Shown: in pieces, positions 26,698-33,414 of the stretch | Position numbering within the stretch: the first letter of the stretch is position 1 | How the letters are laid out: each line of letters opens with the position of its first letter | Source: Microbispora sp. H13382 | GTDB taxonomy: Bacteria; Actinomycetota; Actinomycetes; Streptosporangiales; Streptosporangiaceae | Assembly (NCBI RefSeq): GCF_014161445.1 | Contig: NZ_JABBXA010000006.1 | Location: forward strand, 310,001-374,000 | Direction: 5' to 3' | Length of the DNA stretch: 64,000 nt | The notes under the pieces: model-generated | Databases searched by the model: none | Seen by the model: the letters and a program-made list of their open reading frames with translations, nothing else | Told to the model about the DNA's origin: nothing | Translations under genes and position numbers: made by a program

Positions 26698-27477
26698 TCA
26701 GATCCCGTCGGCGTTCCGATCGCCGAACCCGTGCGCGGCAGCGACGGGGCGCCACAGGGCGACGAACACGATCTTCGAGTTTCTGGCCGTGCCGGAGTGT
26801 GCGCCGCCGCGACGGTAGTCGTAATCCGTCTCGACAGGGCCGGTGCACCCGCCGGCGAGGTACCGGCGTGCCCACGCGAGGTAGGCCTGGTCCGCGTCGT
26901 AGGAAGCGGTGAGCGCCTCCACCAGAGCCGATTTCAGCTCGGGACCGTTGTCGAGCGCACCCACCTTCAGCCGCACCGCCGCGTCGCGCTGCTTACGGCG
27001 CTGCGCGGTGATCCGGTCGATGTCCTCGGCCCCCGTGCCGTCACAGGCGCGGACCGCGTCGAGCGCGGTCGCGAGCGCCCGCCGTGCCTGTCCACTGTCG
27101 CCCAGCAGGGCGTCGATCTCTGTGGCCTGCCGCAGGCTCTCGTCGGACGAGGTGCGGTCGATCCCGGTGGAGCCGGGTGTCGTCTCCTCGCTCGTGATCG
27201 GCGGGGCCGCCGATGACGGGCCGATCCCCGCATCGGTCTGGTGGCCGTTCGTCAGCGAGGTCGTCACGTACACCGCGGCTGCGAGCAGGACCGCGACAAG
27301 GACGAGCACCGGAGCCGCCGACCGCCTCCGCCGTTCTGCGGGACGGTACGTGACGACGAGGGGTGGCAGAGCCCTCGGCCGGCGGTTGGCGGTGCACACG
27401 GGGTCGGGACAAGTCCCCGACTCCGAATGCCTGCCGCAGTAGGCGCACATGTAACTCGAAGCAGATTCGCTTGCCAA
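26698..27477 (-). CDS. zinc-ribbon, single-pass membrane protein of unknown function
   Basis: Protein of 259 aa. The N-terminal cytoplasmic segment has four Cys in two pairs (CAYC and CPDPVC, residues about 11-28), a probable zinc ribbon. One transmembrane helix follows (about residues 54-74, VLVLVAVLLAAAVYVTTSL), then a Thr/Ser-rich linker and a helical extracytoplasmic domain with C-terminal Cys residues (CDGTG, GGCTG) that may form a disulfide. The TTG at 27477 is preceded by AGGAG at 5 bp. It is the last gene of the minus-strand island that starts with the Pycsar-type effector, 69 bp after the 285-aa gene. No family was recognised. Confidence 0.75.
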   Translation of the reverse strand: MASESASSYMCAYCGRHSESGTCPDPVCTANRRPRALPPLVVTYRPAERRRRSAAPVLVLVAVLLAAAVYVTTSLTNGHQTDAGIGPSSAAPPITSEETTPGSTGIDRTSSDESLRQATEIDALLGDSGQARRALATALDAVRACDGTGAEDIDRITAQRRKQRDAAVRLKVGALDNGPELKSALVEALTASYDADQAYLAWARRYLAGGCTGPVETDYDYRRGGAHSGTARNSKIVFVALWRPVAAAHGFGDRNADGI

Positions 27478-27546
27478 TGCCTCTCCTGAGGGAACGGCCG
27501 TGCCGATTCGTCGGGCCGTAAGGCGACGACCCCGGCGGACGCTGAC

Positions 27547-28404
27547 CTATCGGGACGTGCCGCCGGTCAGGCCGTCGGCGGCGAACAAGGAATCGGGGGC
27601 AGGGTCCGGAACGGGGATGCCCATCATCTTCAGGGTGTGCCGGAGCACGGTCTCGCTGCTGACGACGAAGTCGTAGACGTCCGCCCGTTGCTGCGCGGTC
27701 ATCACGTTGTCGACCATGTCGAGCAGGCGCTGTGCCTCCTCCTGACGCTCCTGCAGCATCTGCTTCATAAGCGAGGAGATGTCCTGAGGCGTTTCCGCGA
27801 GCCCCACCGCATAGGGCGAGATCCAGTCGTCCATGCCCTCCGACAGGAAGTCGCGCCAGACGTCGCGCAACTCGCGCACCCGGACGGCCGTCCGCCTCGC
27901 CGACTCGTGCCGCTCCTCGTCCGCCACCCGGCGGGACCAGATCTCCTGCAGTTGGTCGACCAGCGGGAGCGGAGCGCCGACCCGGGTGAAGGCGGTGCAC
28001 TCCACCTGTGTGCCGTCCTTCTCCTGCGGCAGCCTCATCGTTTTGAGCCGGCGGCCGATCTCCGCTTCCGCCTGCTGCGGTGTGTGCGGCGGGAACTCGC
28101 GTGCCGCCCCTCGGACGATGTCGCTCACGGTCCAGCGAACCCGCTCGCGATGGCGCTTGATCGCCCCGGACAGATCGCTGTCCGGCCCGGTCCCCAAGGC
28201 GGACCACTGCAGGCGAACGGAGACGGTGAACATGTACGCGTCCCCCAGCGCCGGGGTGTCGAACGTGAACGGAGGGTCGGTGATCTCGGTGTGGGAGGAC
28301 TCTCCGTCATAGGGGAGGGGGAACAGCCAAGACCTCAGCCAGTCGCGAAAGCGCGTGCCCAGGCCGGGACGGGAGGAGGTGCGGTTGGAGGGAGTGGCGT
28401 TCAC
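27547..28404 (-). CDS. 285-aa helical protein in NTPase/cyclase operon, possible SPFH-like
   Basis: Protein of 285 aa, no confident family. After a Trp-rich stretch (FRDWLRSWLFPLPYDG), residues about 50-150 read like the strand-helix start of an SPFH/band-7 type domain (DAYMFTVSVRLQW, then VRWTVSDIVRGAAREF). A long charged helical region follows, rich in Arg/Glu/Gln (about 150-235), with heptad-like spacing that would allow coiled-coil assembly. The SPFH reading is tentative. The GTG overlaps the stop of the NTPase gene by 4 bp (GTGA), so it is co-translated with it. It is probably a structural or oligomerising partner of the NTPase. Confidence 0.7.
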   Translation of the reverse strand: MNATPSNRTSSRPGLGTRFRDWLRSWLFPLPYDGESSHTEITDPPFTFDTPALGDAYMFTVSVRLQWSALGTGPDSDLSGAIKRHRERVRWTVSDIVRGAAREFPPHTPQQAEAEIGRRLKTMRLPQEKDGTQVECTAFTRVGAPLPLVDQLQEIWSRRVADEERHESARRTAVRVRELRDVWRDFLSEGMDDWISPYAVGLAETPQDISSLMKQMLQERQEEAQRLLDMVDNVMTAQQRADVYDFVVSSETVLRHTLKMMGIPVPDPAPDSLFAADGLTGGTSR

Positions 28405-30599
28405 TGAGCGGTCCTTAGGCGGAGTCGGAAGAGCAACGGTTTCGCGGCTGTGTCGGGAAGGCTCCCGGCCTGCCGCCACCACAGCAGGTGGAAGCCGAGC
28501 GACCGGTGCAGCGCGGCGTCGGTGGCGAGATCGGCGACGAGGTCGCCGACCGGTCCGAGCAGGTGCGGCCGCATGTCGACGAGGTGCACCCAGTCGTGAA
28601 GCAGGCGCCACACGTAGGCGCCCACGTGTGGGTCCTTCAGGCCGTTTCGCCACAGGACCTCGAGCATGCGGCGGGTGTCGCCCTCGTTTCCCCGGTCCGT
28701 GAGCAGGGCCGGGCAGTCGTCGTCCGCCCCGTCGGCCGGCACGAGAGCCAGCCGGGCCAGCGTCTGTGCGGCGACGGCACGCAGCCGGACGGCATCGGAG
28801 GAGGCCCATCGGGCGAGTTCCGCGACGATCTCCTGTCGCGCTCCCGAGACGAACAACTCGGCCATCGCCCGTCCGACCTCGCCGGCGAACTGCCCGCTCG
28901 CGGCGATCCGGCGCAGGCCCGGCAGGGCGTCGTTGAGGAACAGGCCGCCGAGGGACGTGCCGTACGCGCGGACCGCGACGGAACGCGCGGGCGGGCCGCC
29001 GCGGGCCAGGCGGTTGAGACGTTCGCCTACGCGCGGGGCGAACCGGGGGTCCCAGGCCGCGGCCTCCAGTGCCCATGCCGCGAGCCGGTGCCGGTCGAAG
29101 CCGGAGGACGCGATCCAAGGCTGGAGGAACTCCCTGTCGATCTCCGCGTAGTCGTAGGTGGCGAGCTTGCCGACGGCCTGCGCCGCCGCGATCCGGACCT
29201 CCTGCTCGTCACTCTGCACGAGTCTGTGCAGCCAGGCGACGAAGGGGCGGCGCAGGGCCGGATGCTCATGCCAGGCCACGTGCAGGACGCTCCCGGCCAG
29301 GCGCGGCGTACGCAGGCAGAGGCGGCGCTCGGCCTCGCCCGCCCTGCGGTCGTCATCGGTCTCGGCGAATTCGAGCCAGTCGCTCAGCCTCTCGTCGAAC
29401 GCCGACCATGACTTGTCGGGCGGCGGGTCCACCCGGTCGACCAGCTCGGCCAGGTCGAGCGCGGCCGTGGTCATCGTGACCATCGAGGTGCCGTCCAGGA
29501 CCGATGCGGCCAGCAGGAAGGCGCGCACGTAAACGCTCTCCTCCTTGCGCAGCAACTTCTGCGCACGCTCGCGCAGCCGACGGGGAAGGTCGCCGGCCAC
29601 GTGGAGGAGAACCTCGTCGAGGTCCTCCTCCTCGCCCATGGCCTCGGCGACGGCGAGGGCGAGCACATGGGCCTCGCCGGGCGGGGCGTCCTCCCCCAGC
29701 TCCGTCCGCACCTGGGGATGGGCACGTATCCGTGCGGCCAGCTCCTGGGGATCGGCCGCCTTCAGCCGCTGTAAGTGGAAGGCCAGCGAGCGCTCGAAGA
29801 CCGCGAGGGCGGGCGGACGGGTGTGGGGCACCACGTGGGCGTCGCGCCACTGGGAGGAGAACCGGGCCCGTTCGTCGGCGACGACGACGAACGTGGACCC
29901 GGTCCGCTCCGCGAGGTGAGCGAGCCGGCGGAACAACGCGCCCCCGGTGTCGCGCTCAGGCGAAGCGCCGGTGGCGTGCACCAGATACCCGGTGTCGCGG
30001 TCGACGTCGGCTTCCGTGAGCTGCCGGGGATCCACACCGGGCGGCCAGATCGCCACCGCGATCCCCGTCGCGTCCTGCCGCGCGTGGCGGACGAGTGCGG
30101 CGAGAGCCGTCGTCTCGCGTCCCGTCCCCGGCGCACCGCACAGGACGTGCACCCGTCCGGGCTCCCACCGCTTCTCCAGGAGAGACAGGCTCTCCGTGCG
30201 GACCACGTGGGCTGGTGCGTACCGGGCGGCCTCCTCCTTGGTGAGCGGGATCGCCCGGGGGCGCTCCTCCCGAGGGCCGTAGTAGATGACGAAGTCGCCG
30301 GCGGCTACCTGCGCATGGCCCCTCTCGCCCAGGTTGTACTGGGTGCCGATCACACCGGCGCCGGAGGAGGCCGTGTGGTCGAGCCGGTCGGCGAACAGCC
30401 TCCGCAGGTTCTCGTCGCGGATGTCCCGCTCGCGGTTCTCCTGCCTCAGCAGTTCCTCTGGCGTCAGTCTCTCGTCCCGGCCCTCGGCCTCGTCGGGCCC
30501 GCGCTTCGGGGCCCGGCCCGCGACGCCGTCCTGCTCGTCCTTCCCGCCCGCCCCGGGGTCCGAGGCTTCCCGGCCGGGCGGGGTCGCCGTGTCCGTCAT
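28401..30599 (-). CDS. P-loop NTPase with HEAT repeats and N-terminal amyloid-like motif
   Basis: Protein of 732 aa. A disordered charged N-terminus (1-60) leads to a 21-residue motif at 85-105 (GTQYNLGERGHAQVAAGDF and the next two residues) that matches one in the upstream cyclase-like protein. An NTPase core follows: Walker A is GAPGTGRETT (155-164, Arg in place of the usual Lys), with a likely Walker B in TFVVVADE. The C-terminal half is HEAT-like helical repeats (about 430-720; QEVRIAAAQAVGKL, DAVRLRAVAAQTLARL). The layout of signal motif, NTPase and superstructure repeats is that of a STAND/NLR-like receptor. The ATG overlaps the upstream stop (ATGA). The Arg in Walker A leaves hydrolysis uncertain. 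Confidence 0.8.
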   Translation of the reverse strand: MTDTATPPGREASDPGAGGKDEQDGVAGRAPKRGPDEAEGRDERLTPEELLRQENRERDIRDENLRRLFADRLDHTASSGAGVIGTQYNLGERGHAQVAAGDFVIYYGPREERPRAIPLTKEEAARYAPAHVVRTESLSLLEKRWEPGRVHVLCGAPGTGRETTALAALVRHARQDATGIAVAIWPPGVDPRQLTEADVDRDTGYLVHATGASPERDTGGALFRRLAHLAERTGSTFVVVADERARFSSQWRDAHVVPHTRPPALAVFERSLAFHLQRLKAADPQELAARIRAHPQVRTELGEDAPPGEAHVLALAVAEAMGEEEDLDEVLLHVAGDLPRRLRERAQKLLRKEESVYVRAFLLAASVLDGTSMVTMTTAALDLAELVDRVDPPPDKSWSAFDERLSDWLEFAETDDDRRAGEAERRLCLRTPRLAGSVLHVAWHEHPALRRPFVAWLHRLVQSDEQEVRIAAAQAVGKLATYDYAEIDREFLQPWIASSGFDRHRLAAWALEAAAWDPRFAPRVGERLNRLARGGPPARSVAVRAYGTSLGGLFLNDALPGLRRIAASGQFAGEVGRAMAELFVSGARQEIVAELARWASSDAVRLRAVAAQTLARLALVPADGADDDCPALLTDRGNEGDTRRMLEVLWRNGLKDPHVGAYVWRLLHDWVHLVDMRPHLLGPVGDLVADLATDAALHRSLGFHLLWWRQAGSLPDTAAKPLLFRLRLRTAQ
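30285..30347 (-). other. N-terminal Gly/Asn/Gln-rich motif of the NTPase
   Basis: Residues 85-105 of the NTPase. Eight of 21 positions are identical, and three more similar, to the C-terminal motif of the preceding cyclase-like protein. Placement at the N-terminus of a receptor-like NTPase and the C-terminus of its neighbour is the usual layout for amyloid-signalling pairs. Confidence 0.6.
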
Positions 30600-31357
30600 C
30601 GCTCGCCCGTCCGGTTGTCGGTGATGTACATCGGGCCCTGGCTCTGCTGGATGTGCGCGTTGGGACCGACGTTCCACTGCTGCCCGTACACGCTGGTGGC
30701 CGCGGGTGAGGGCGTGCCCGGCGCGGACGGGGACCCCGTCCGCGTCCCGGCGGGCGCCGCGGGACGGGGCTGCGTGCCGCCCGCGAGGTAGAGGTACGCG
30801 GGCGAGGCGAAGCCCTTGGCCGGGTCCTCGACGAACACCTCCCGGAACCTGCGCGGTCGCAGGCCGTCGACTCCTGCCTCCACGACCTGATGGACCTCGG
30901 GGGACACGAGCAGGGCGAGGTCGGCCTCCTCCGTCTCCCGCAGTGCCGTGCGGAGCACGTCGGCGTTCAGCAGCCGGTTCACCGTCACGAGGGCGGGGCT
31001 GGCGTAGCCGAGGGAGGCGCGCTTGAGCAGACCTATGTGCATCGCGACGCGCAGGCGTATCTGGGTGCCCGGGGCGTGGTCCTCGTTGTGCAGGGCGAGA
31101 CGGTCCTCCAGCGTGCGGATGAAAAGGCCAACCAGACCCGATAGGTCGCATTCGGGCGATATGACCGCTACTTCGCCATCGCCTTCGGGCTGGCGATCCC
31201 AGATTCCTCTGTCGAGGCCTGCCGCTTCCGCGCTTTCCTGCAGCATCTCATCCAGATAGTGCTGAACGGCCTCTTGCTGGCGAATTTTCCGGTTCTGGCT
31301 GTATTTCTCTATGTCTGCACCGATGACGCATCGGGTGACGAGGGGGGACTGTGACAT
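30596..31357 (-). CDS. class III nucleotide cyclase-like protein with C-terminal amyloid-like motif
   Basis: Protein of 253 aa. Residues about 5-190 follow the class III cyclase/GGDEF-like fold: VIGADIEKYS carries the first metal Asp (D15), EGDGE the second (D60), and RLRVAMHIGL and VTVNRLLNAD the later strands. The usual N-x-x-x-R transition-state pair is only partly met (N127, with Arg at +1, not +4), so catalysis is uncertain. A Pro/Ser/Thr linker leads to a C-terminal motif (225-245) matching the N-terminal motif of the next protein. Cyclase-like proteins of this kind recur in actinobacterial NTPase conflict systems. It starts the operon, 314 bp downstream of a Crp/Fnr gene. Confidence 0.8.
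   Translation of the reverse strand: MSQSPLVTRCVIGADIEKYSQNRKIRQQEAVQHYLDEMLQESAEAAGLDRGIWDRQPEGDGEVAVISPECDLSGLVGLFIRTLEDRLALHNEDHAPGTQIRLRVAMHIGLLKRASLGYASPALVTVNRLLNADVLRTALRETEEADLALLVSPEVHQVVEAGVDGLRPRRFREVFVEDPAKGFASPAYLYLAGGTQPRPAAPAGTRTGSPSAPGTPSPAATSVYGQQWNVGPNAHIQQSQGPMYITDNRTGER
30623..30685 (-). other. C-terminal Gly/Asn/Gln-rich motif of the cyclase-like protein
   Basis: Residues 225-245 read GQQWNVGPNAHIQQSQGPMY plus Ile. Aligned without gaps to the NTPase motif at 30285-30347, they share G, Q, aromatic, N, aliphatic, G, H, Q, G and I at the same spacing. They resemble RHIM-like bacterial amyloid signalling motifs in composition. Confidence 0.6.
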
Positions 31358-31671
31358 TCGTTATCCCTCATTCGGCTGTCGGGATGCGATGCCGGGCACC
31401 GCCCTGACCTGGCCGGACCAGGGTAGCGCTGGTCGCGTTGTGGTGCGGTGATATCACCGGCATGCCGCATCGAATACCGCTTAATCGGATATCACTGGAT
31501 CAATCTGCACAGTACGGATAAACGTGGAAGTGTTGGACTGTGGATTGTGTCCTTTTGGGATGGATGGTGGGTGATGGTGTTAATTGGGCTGGCCTTCGGC
31601 CCGTCTACTATGCGACAGGAAGGCAGGCCGCAATGTCAGAAAAATGACACTGCCGGGAGATCGCGTGACGA
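31358..31671. promoter_or_regulatory. 314-bp intergenic region, lower GC, upstream of the cyclase/NTPase operon
   Basis: No credible gene. The base composition is clearly more AT-rich than the flanks, and it should hold the promoter of the minus-strand cyclase/NTPase operon. It contains the palindrome at 31634-31649. No clear -10/-35 pair could be assigned. Confidence 0.55.
31634..31649. promoter_or_regulatory. Crp/Fnr-type palindrome TGTCA-N6-TGACA
   Basis: A perfect 5-bp inverted repeat with 6-bp AT-rich spacer (GAAAAA), the spacing of CRP-family sites (TGTGA-N6-TCACA). It lies 22 bp after the stop of a Crp/Fnr-family gene and 277 bp before the cyclase-like gene, so it is a candidate site for that regulator. 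Confidence 0.55.
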
Positions 31672-32352
31672 TCAGCTGTCGAGCAGCCGCCGGAGCCCGT
31701 CGACGTCGAGGATCACGATCCGGCCGCGCACTGTGGAGATGAGACCGCCGGCGCGCAGTGGCCGCAGCTCCTGGGCGACCGTTCCGCGGGCCAGCCCGAT
31801 CGCGAGGCCCAGTTCCCTCTGGTCGAGCCCCACGTCGACCTGCCGCGCGGTTCCCGGTCTCACGAGGGCGGGCAGCGCCAGGCGCAGCAGGCCTCGCACG
31901 ACTCGCTGACCTGCCGGTAGGGCGGCCAGCTCGGTGCGCAGTTCCTCACCCTCTCGAAGCCGGTTGAAGGCATGCCGAAGAAGATGGTCGTGCAGCTTCA
32001 ACGTGCCGACGAGTGCCACGAACGCGTCCGCGGTGATGATCCTGACGTAGCAGGAGTCCACCGCCGTCACCGTGGCCGACCGGGTGTCCCCGCTGAGCAC
32101 GGCCATCTCGCCGAGGATCTCACCGGGGCCGCGCACCGACAGCACCAGGCGCGCACCGTCGGCGTCCACCCTCGCGACCTTCACGCGTCCGCGCAGCAGC
32201 ACGAAAACCGCGTCGGCGGGGTCGCCCTGGTTCATCAGCACCGTGCCGGGGGCCAGCACACGCGGCACGCCGGCGTCGGCGAGGCGCTGCCACGCCTGTG
32301 CGGGGATGATCGCGGCCAGCCCGTGCACGCGTTCGTCTTCGGGAGCGGTCAT
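31672..32352 (-). CDS. Crp/Fnr family cyclic-nucleotide-binding regulator
   Basis: Regulator of 226 aa. The N-terminal cyclic-nucleotide-binding beta roll (about 12-115) has the phosphate-binding cassette: G77-E78, G81-E82 and R91-S92-A93 in GPGEILGEM...GDTRSATV, which supports real cNMP binding. The dimer helix is followed by a winged helix-turn-helix (about 175-215; LDQRELGLAIGLARGTVAQEL). It lies between a Pycsar-type effector gene (49 bp upstream) and the operon of a cyclase-like protein, so it may sense the nucleotide made locally. The ribosome-binding site is weak. It may read the palindrome at 31634-31649. Confidence 0.92.
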   Translation of the reverse strand: MTAPEDERVHGLAAIIPAQAWQRLADAGVPRVLAPGTVLMNQGDPADAVFVLLRGRVKVARVDADGARLVLSVRGPGEILGEMAVLSGDTRSATVTAVDSCYVRIITADAFVALVGTLKLHDHLLRHAFNRLREGEELRTELAALPAGQRVVRGLLRLALPALVRPGTARQVDVGLDQRELGLAIGLARGTVAQELRPLRAGGLISTVRGRIVILDVDGLRRLLDS

Positions 32353-32401
32353 GAGCGCCGCACCGTGGCCGGCGGATGCGGGCGGTGCCCACGAAGGGCC
32401 G

Positions 32402-32965
32402 TCACAGGGCCGCGTCGACGAGAACGGCGGTGACGGTGCTCGTCAGGGCGAGCAGGGAAAGCCAGAAGCCCCAACGGACGAGCCGGTACTTGAGCGCGAC
32501 GATCCTGCTGACGCGGCCTATCTCGTCGGCCACTCCCGCCAGTGCCGTCGTCGAGGCGTCGCGCAGCGCGTCGGCCAGCTGCTGTCCGGCCGGAAAGCGC
32601 AGCGCGTCGTCGAAGTAGAAGACCATTCCCCGGTCGCCTGCGCTGGGCTTTCCTCTGCGCGGGTAGACCGCGGCGGAAAGGCAGACGAGAACGACGACGG
32701 CGGCGGCGACCCCCAGCCACCACAACCACTCCACCGCGTTCGACAGGTCGAACGGCGACCAACTGCCGGCAAGGAGACCGGCGGCCACGGCGCCGAGCCC
32801 GACGCCCACCGTGCCCAGCAGCACCTGAGCCTTGGCGTCGGCCCTCGCGAGTTCCTCACGGGCCTCCCTGAACACCCGGTCCGCGTGTGCCAGCGCGACG
32901 CGCTCCCGGTCCTCAGCCGCGGAGCGCCGGGGATCGCGCAGGAGACTCGCAACAAGCTGCCTCAT
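32402..32965 (-). CDS. Pycsar-type transmembrane effector (PycTM/DUF5706-like)
   Basis: Membrane protein of 187 aa. A charged cytoplasmic N-terminus with an A-R-A-D-A-K-A-Q-V-L-L stretch (about 40-50) leads into transmembrane helix 1 (about 47-67). Helix 2 (about 80-101) contains a VEWLWWLG start, and helix 3 is at about 164-184, after a GMVFYFDDALRF loop. This is the pattern of the Pycsar effector family (PycTM, formerly DUF5706), which damages the membrane on binding cyclic CMP or UMP made by a PycC cyclase. Here a Crp/Fnr gene and then a cyclase-like gene follow on the same strand, so a Pycsar-like function is plausible; the partner cyclase is not proven. Confidence 0.82.
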   Translation of the reverse strand: MRQLVASLLRDPRRSAAEDRERVALAHADRVFREAREELARADAKAQVLLGTVGVGLGAVAAGLLAGSWSPFDLSNAVEWLWWLGVAAAVVVLVCLSAAVYPRRGKPSAGDRGMVFYFDDALRFPAGQQLADALRDASTTALAGVADEIGRVSRIVALKYRLVRWGFWLSLLALTSTVTAVLVDAAL

Positions 32966-33070
32966 GGTCGACGGGCCCTCCCACCCCGGACGGACCCCCG
33001 TACGATAACCCGCGGCGGGCCGGACGGACAGAGTGGTGCGGCGGCCGGGCCGGGCGAGCCCGCCCCGTGC

Positions 33071-33373
33071 TCACTGGTCGCCCTCGTCCTCCTCGTCGTC
33101 GGGCGGCAGGCCGGTGCCGGCCACCGTGTCGGCGAGCTGGTCGTCGTCGAGCCGTCCGGTCGGCGGCTGCCCGAGCGTCCCTCCTCCGGAGGCGCCGCCG
33201 CCCGAGATTCCCTTGCCGCCGACGATGCCGGCGGCGTCGAGATCCGCCTGCTCCACCGATCCCTGCCGCGTGGCGCGGATGCCGGGCGTCCGGTTCTTGA
33301 ACCGCGGGTCGTCCTGCGCGTTCGTCGCCAGCTCCTCGGCGAGCTGCTTCGGGTTCATCTTCTTCTCGTCCAT
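33071..33373 (-). CDS. small hydrophilic protein, function unknown
   Basis: Protein of 100 aa, highly charged, with a Gly-rich middle (GGKGISGGGASGGGTLG) and an acidic C-terminus (PPDDEEDEGDQ). The N-terminal MNPKQLAEELATNAQDDPRF is predicted helical. No family, signal peptide or membrane span is recognised. I set the ATG at 33373. An in-frame ATG at 33406, 8 bp after the NRPS stop, is the alternative and would allow coupling to the NRPS gene. It could be a minor member of either the NRPS transcript or the downstream island. Confidence 0.5.
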   Translation of the reverse strand: MDEKKMNPKQLAEELATNAQDDPRFKNRTPGIRATRQGSVEQADLDAAGIVGGKGISGGGASGGGTLGQPPTGRLDDDQLADTVAGTGLPPDDEEDEGDQ

Positions 33374-33414
33374 ACGGGCCGCCGTACCCGGCGGCCCGCG
33401 TGCCATTCACATAC

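Noticed and set aside
28401..31151. N-terminal extension of the NTPase frame to 916 codons
   Set aside because: The extra part is a shadow of the cyclase-like gene; the ATG at 30599 overlaps its stop as in a coupled operon.
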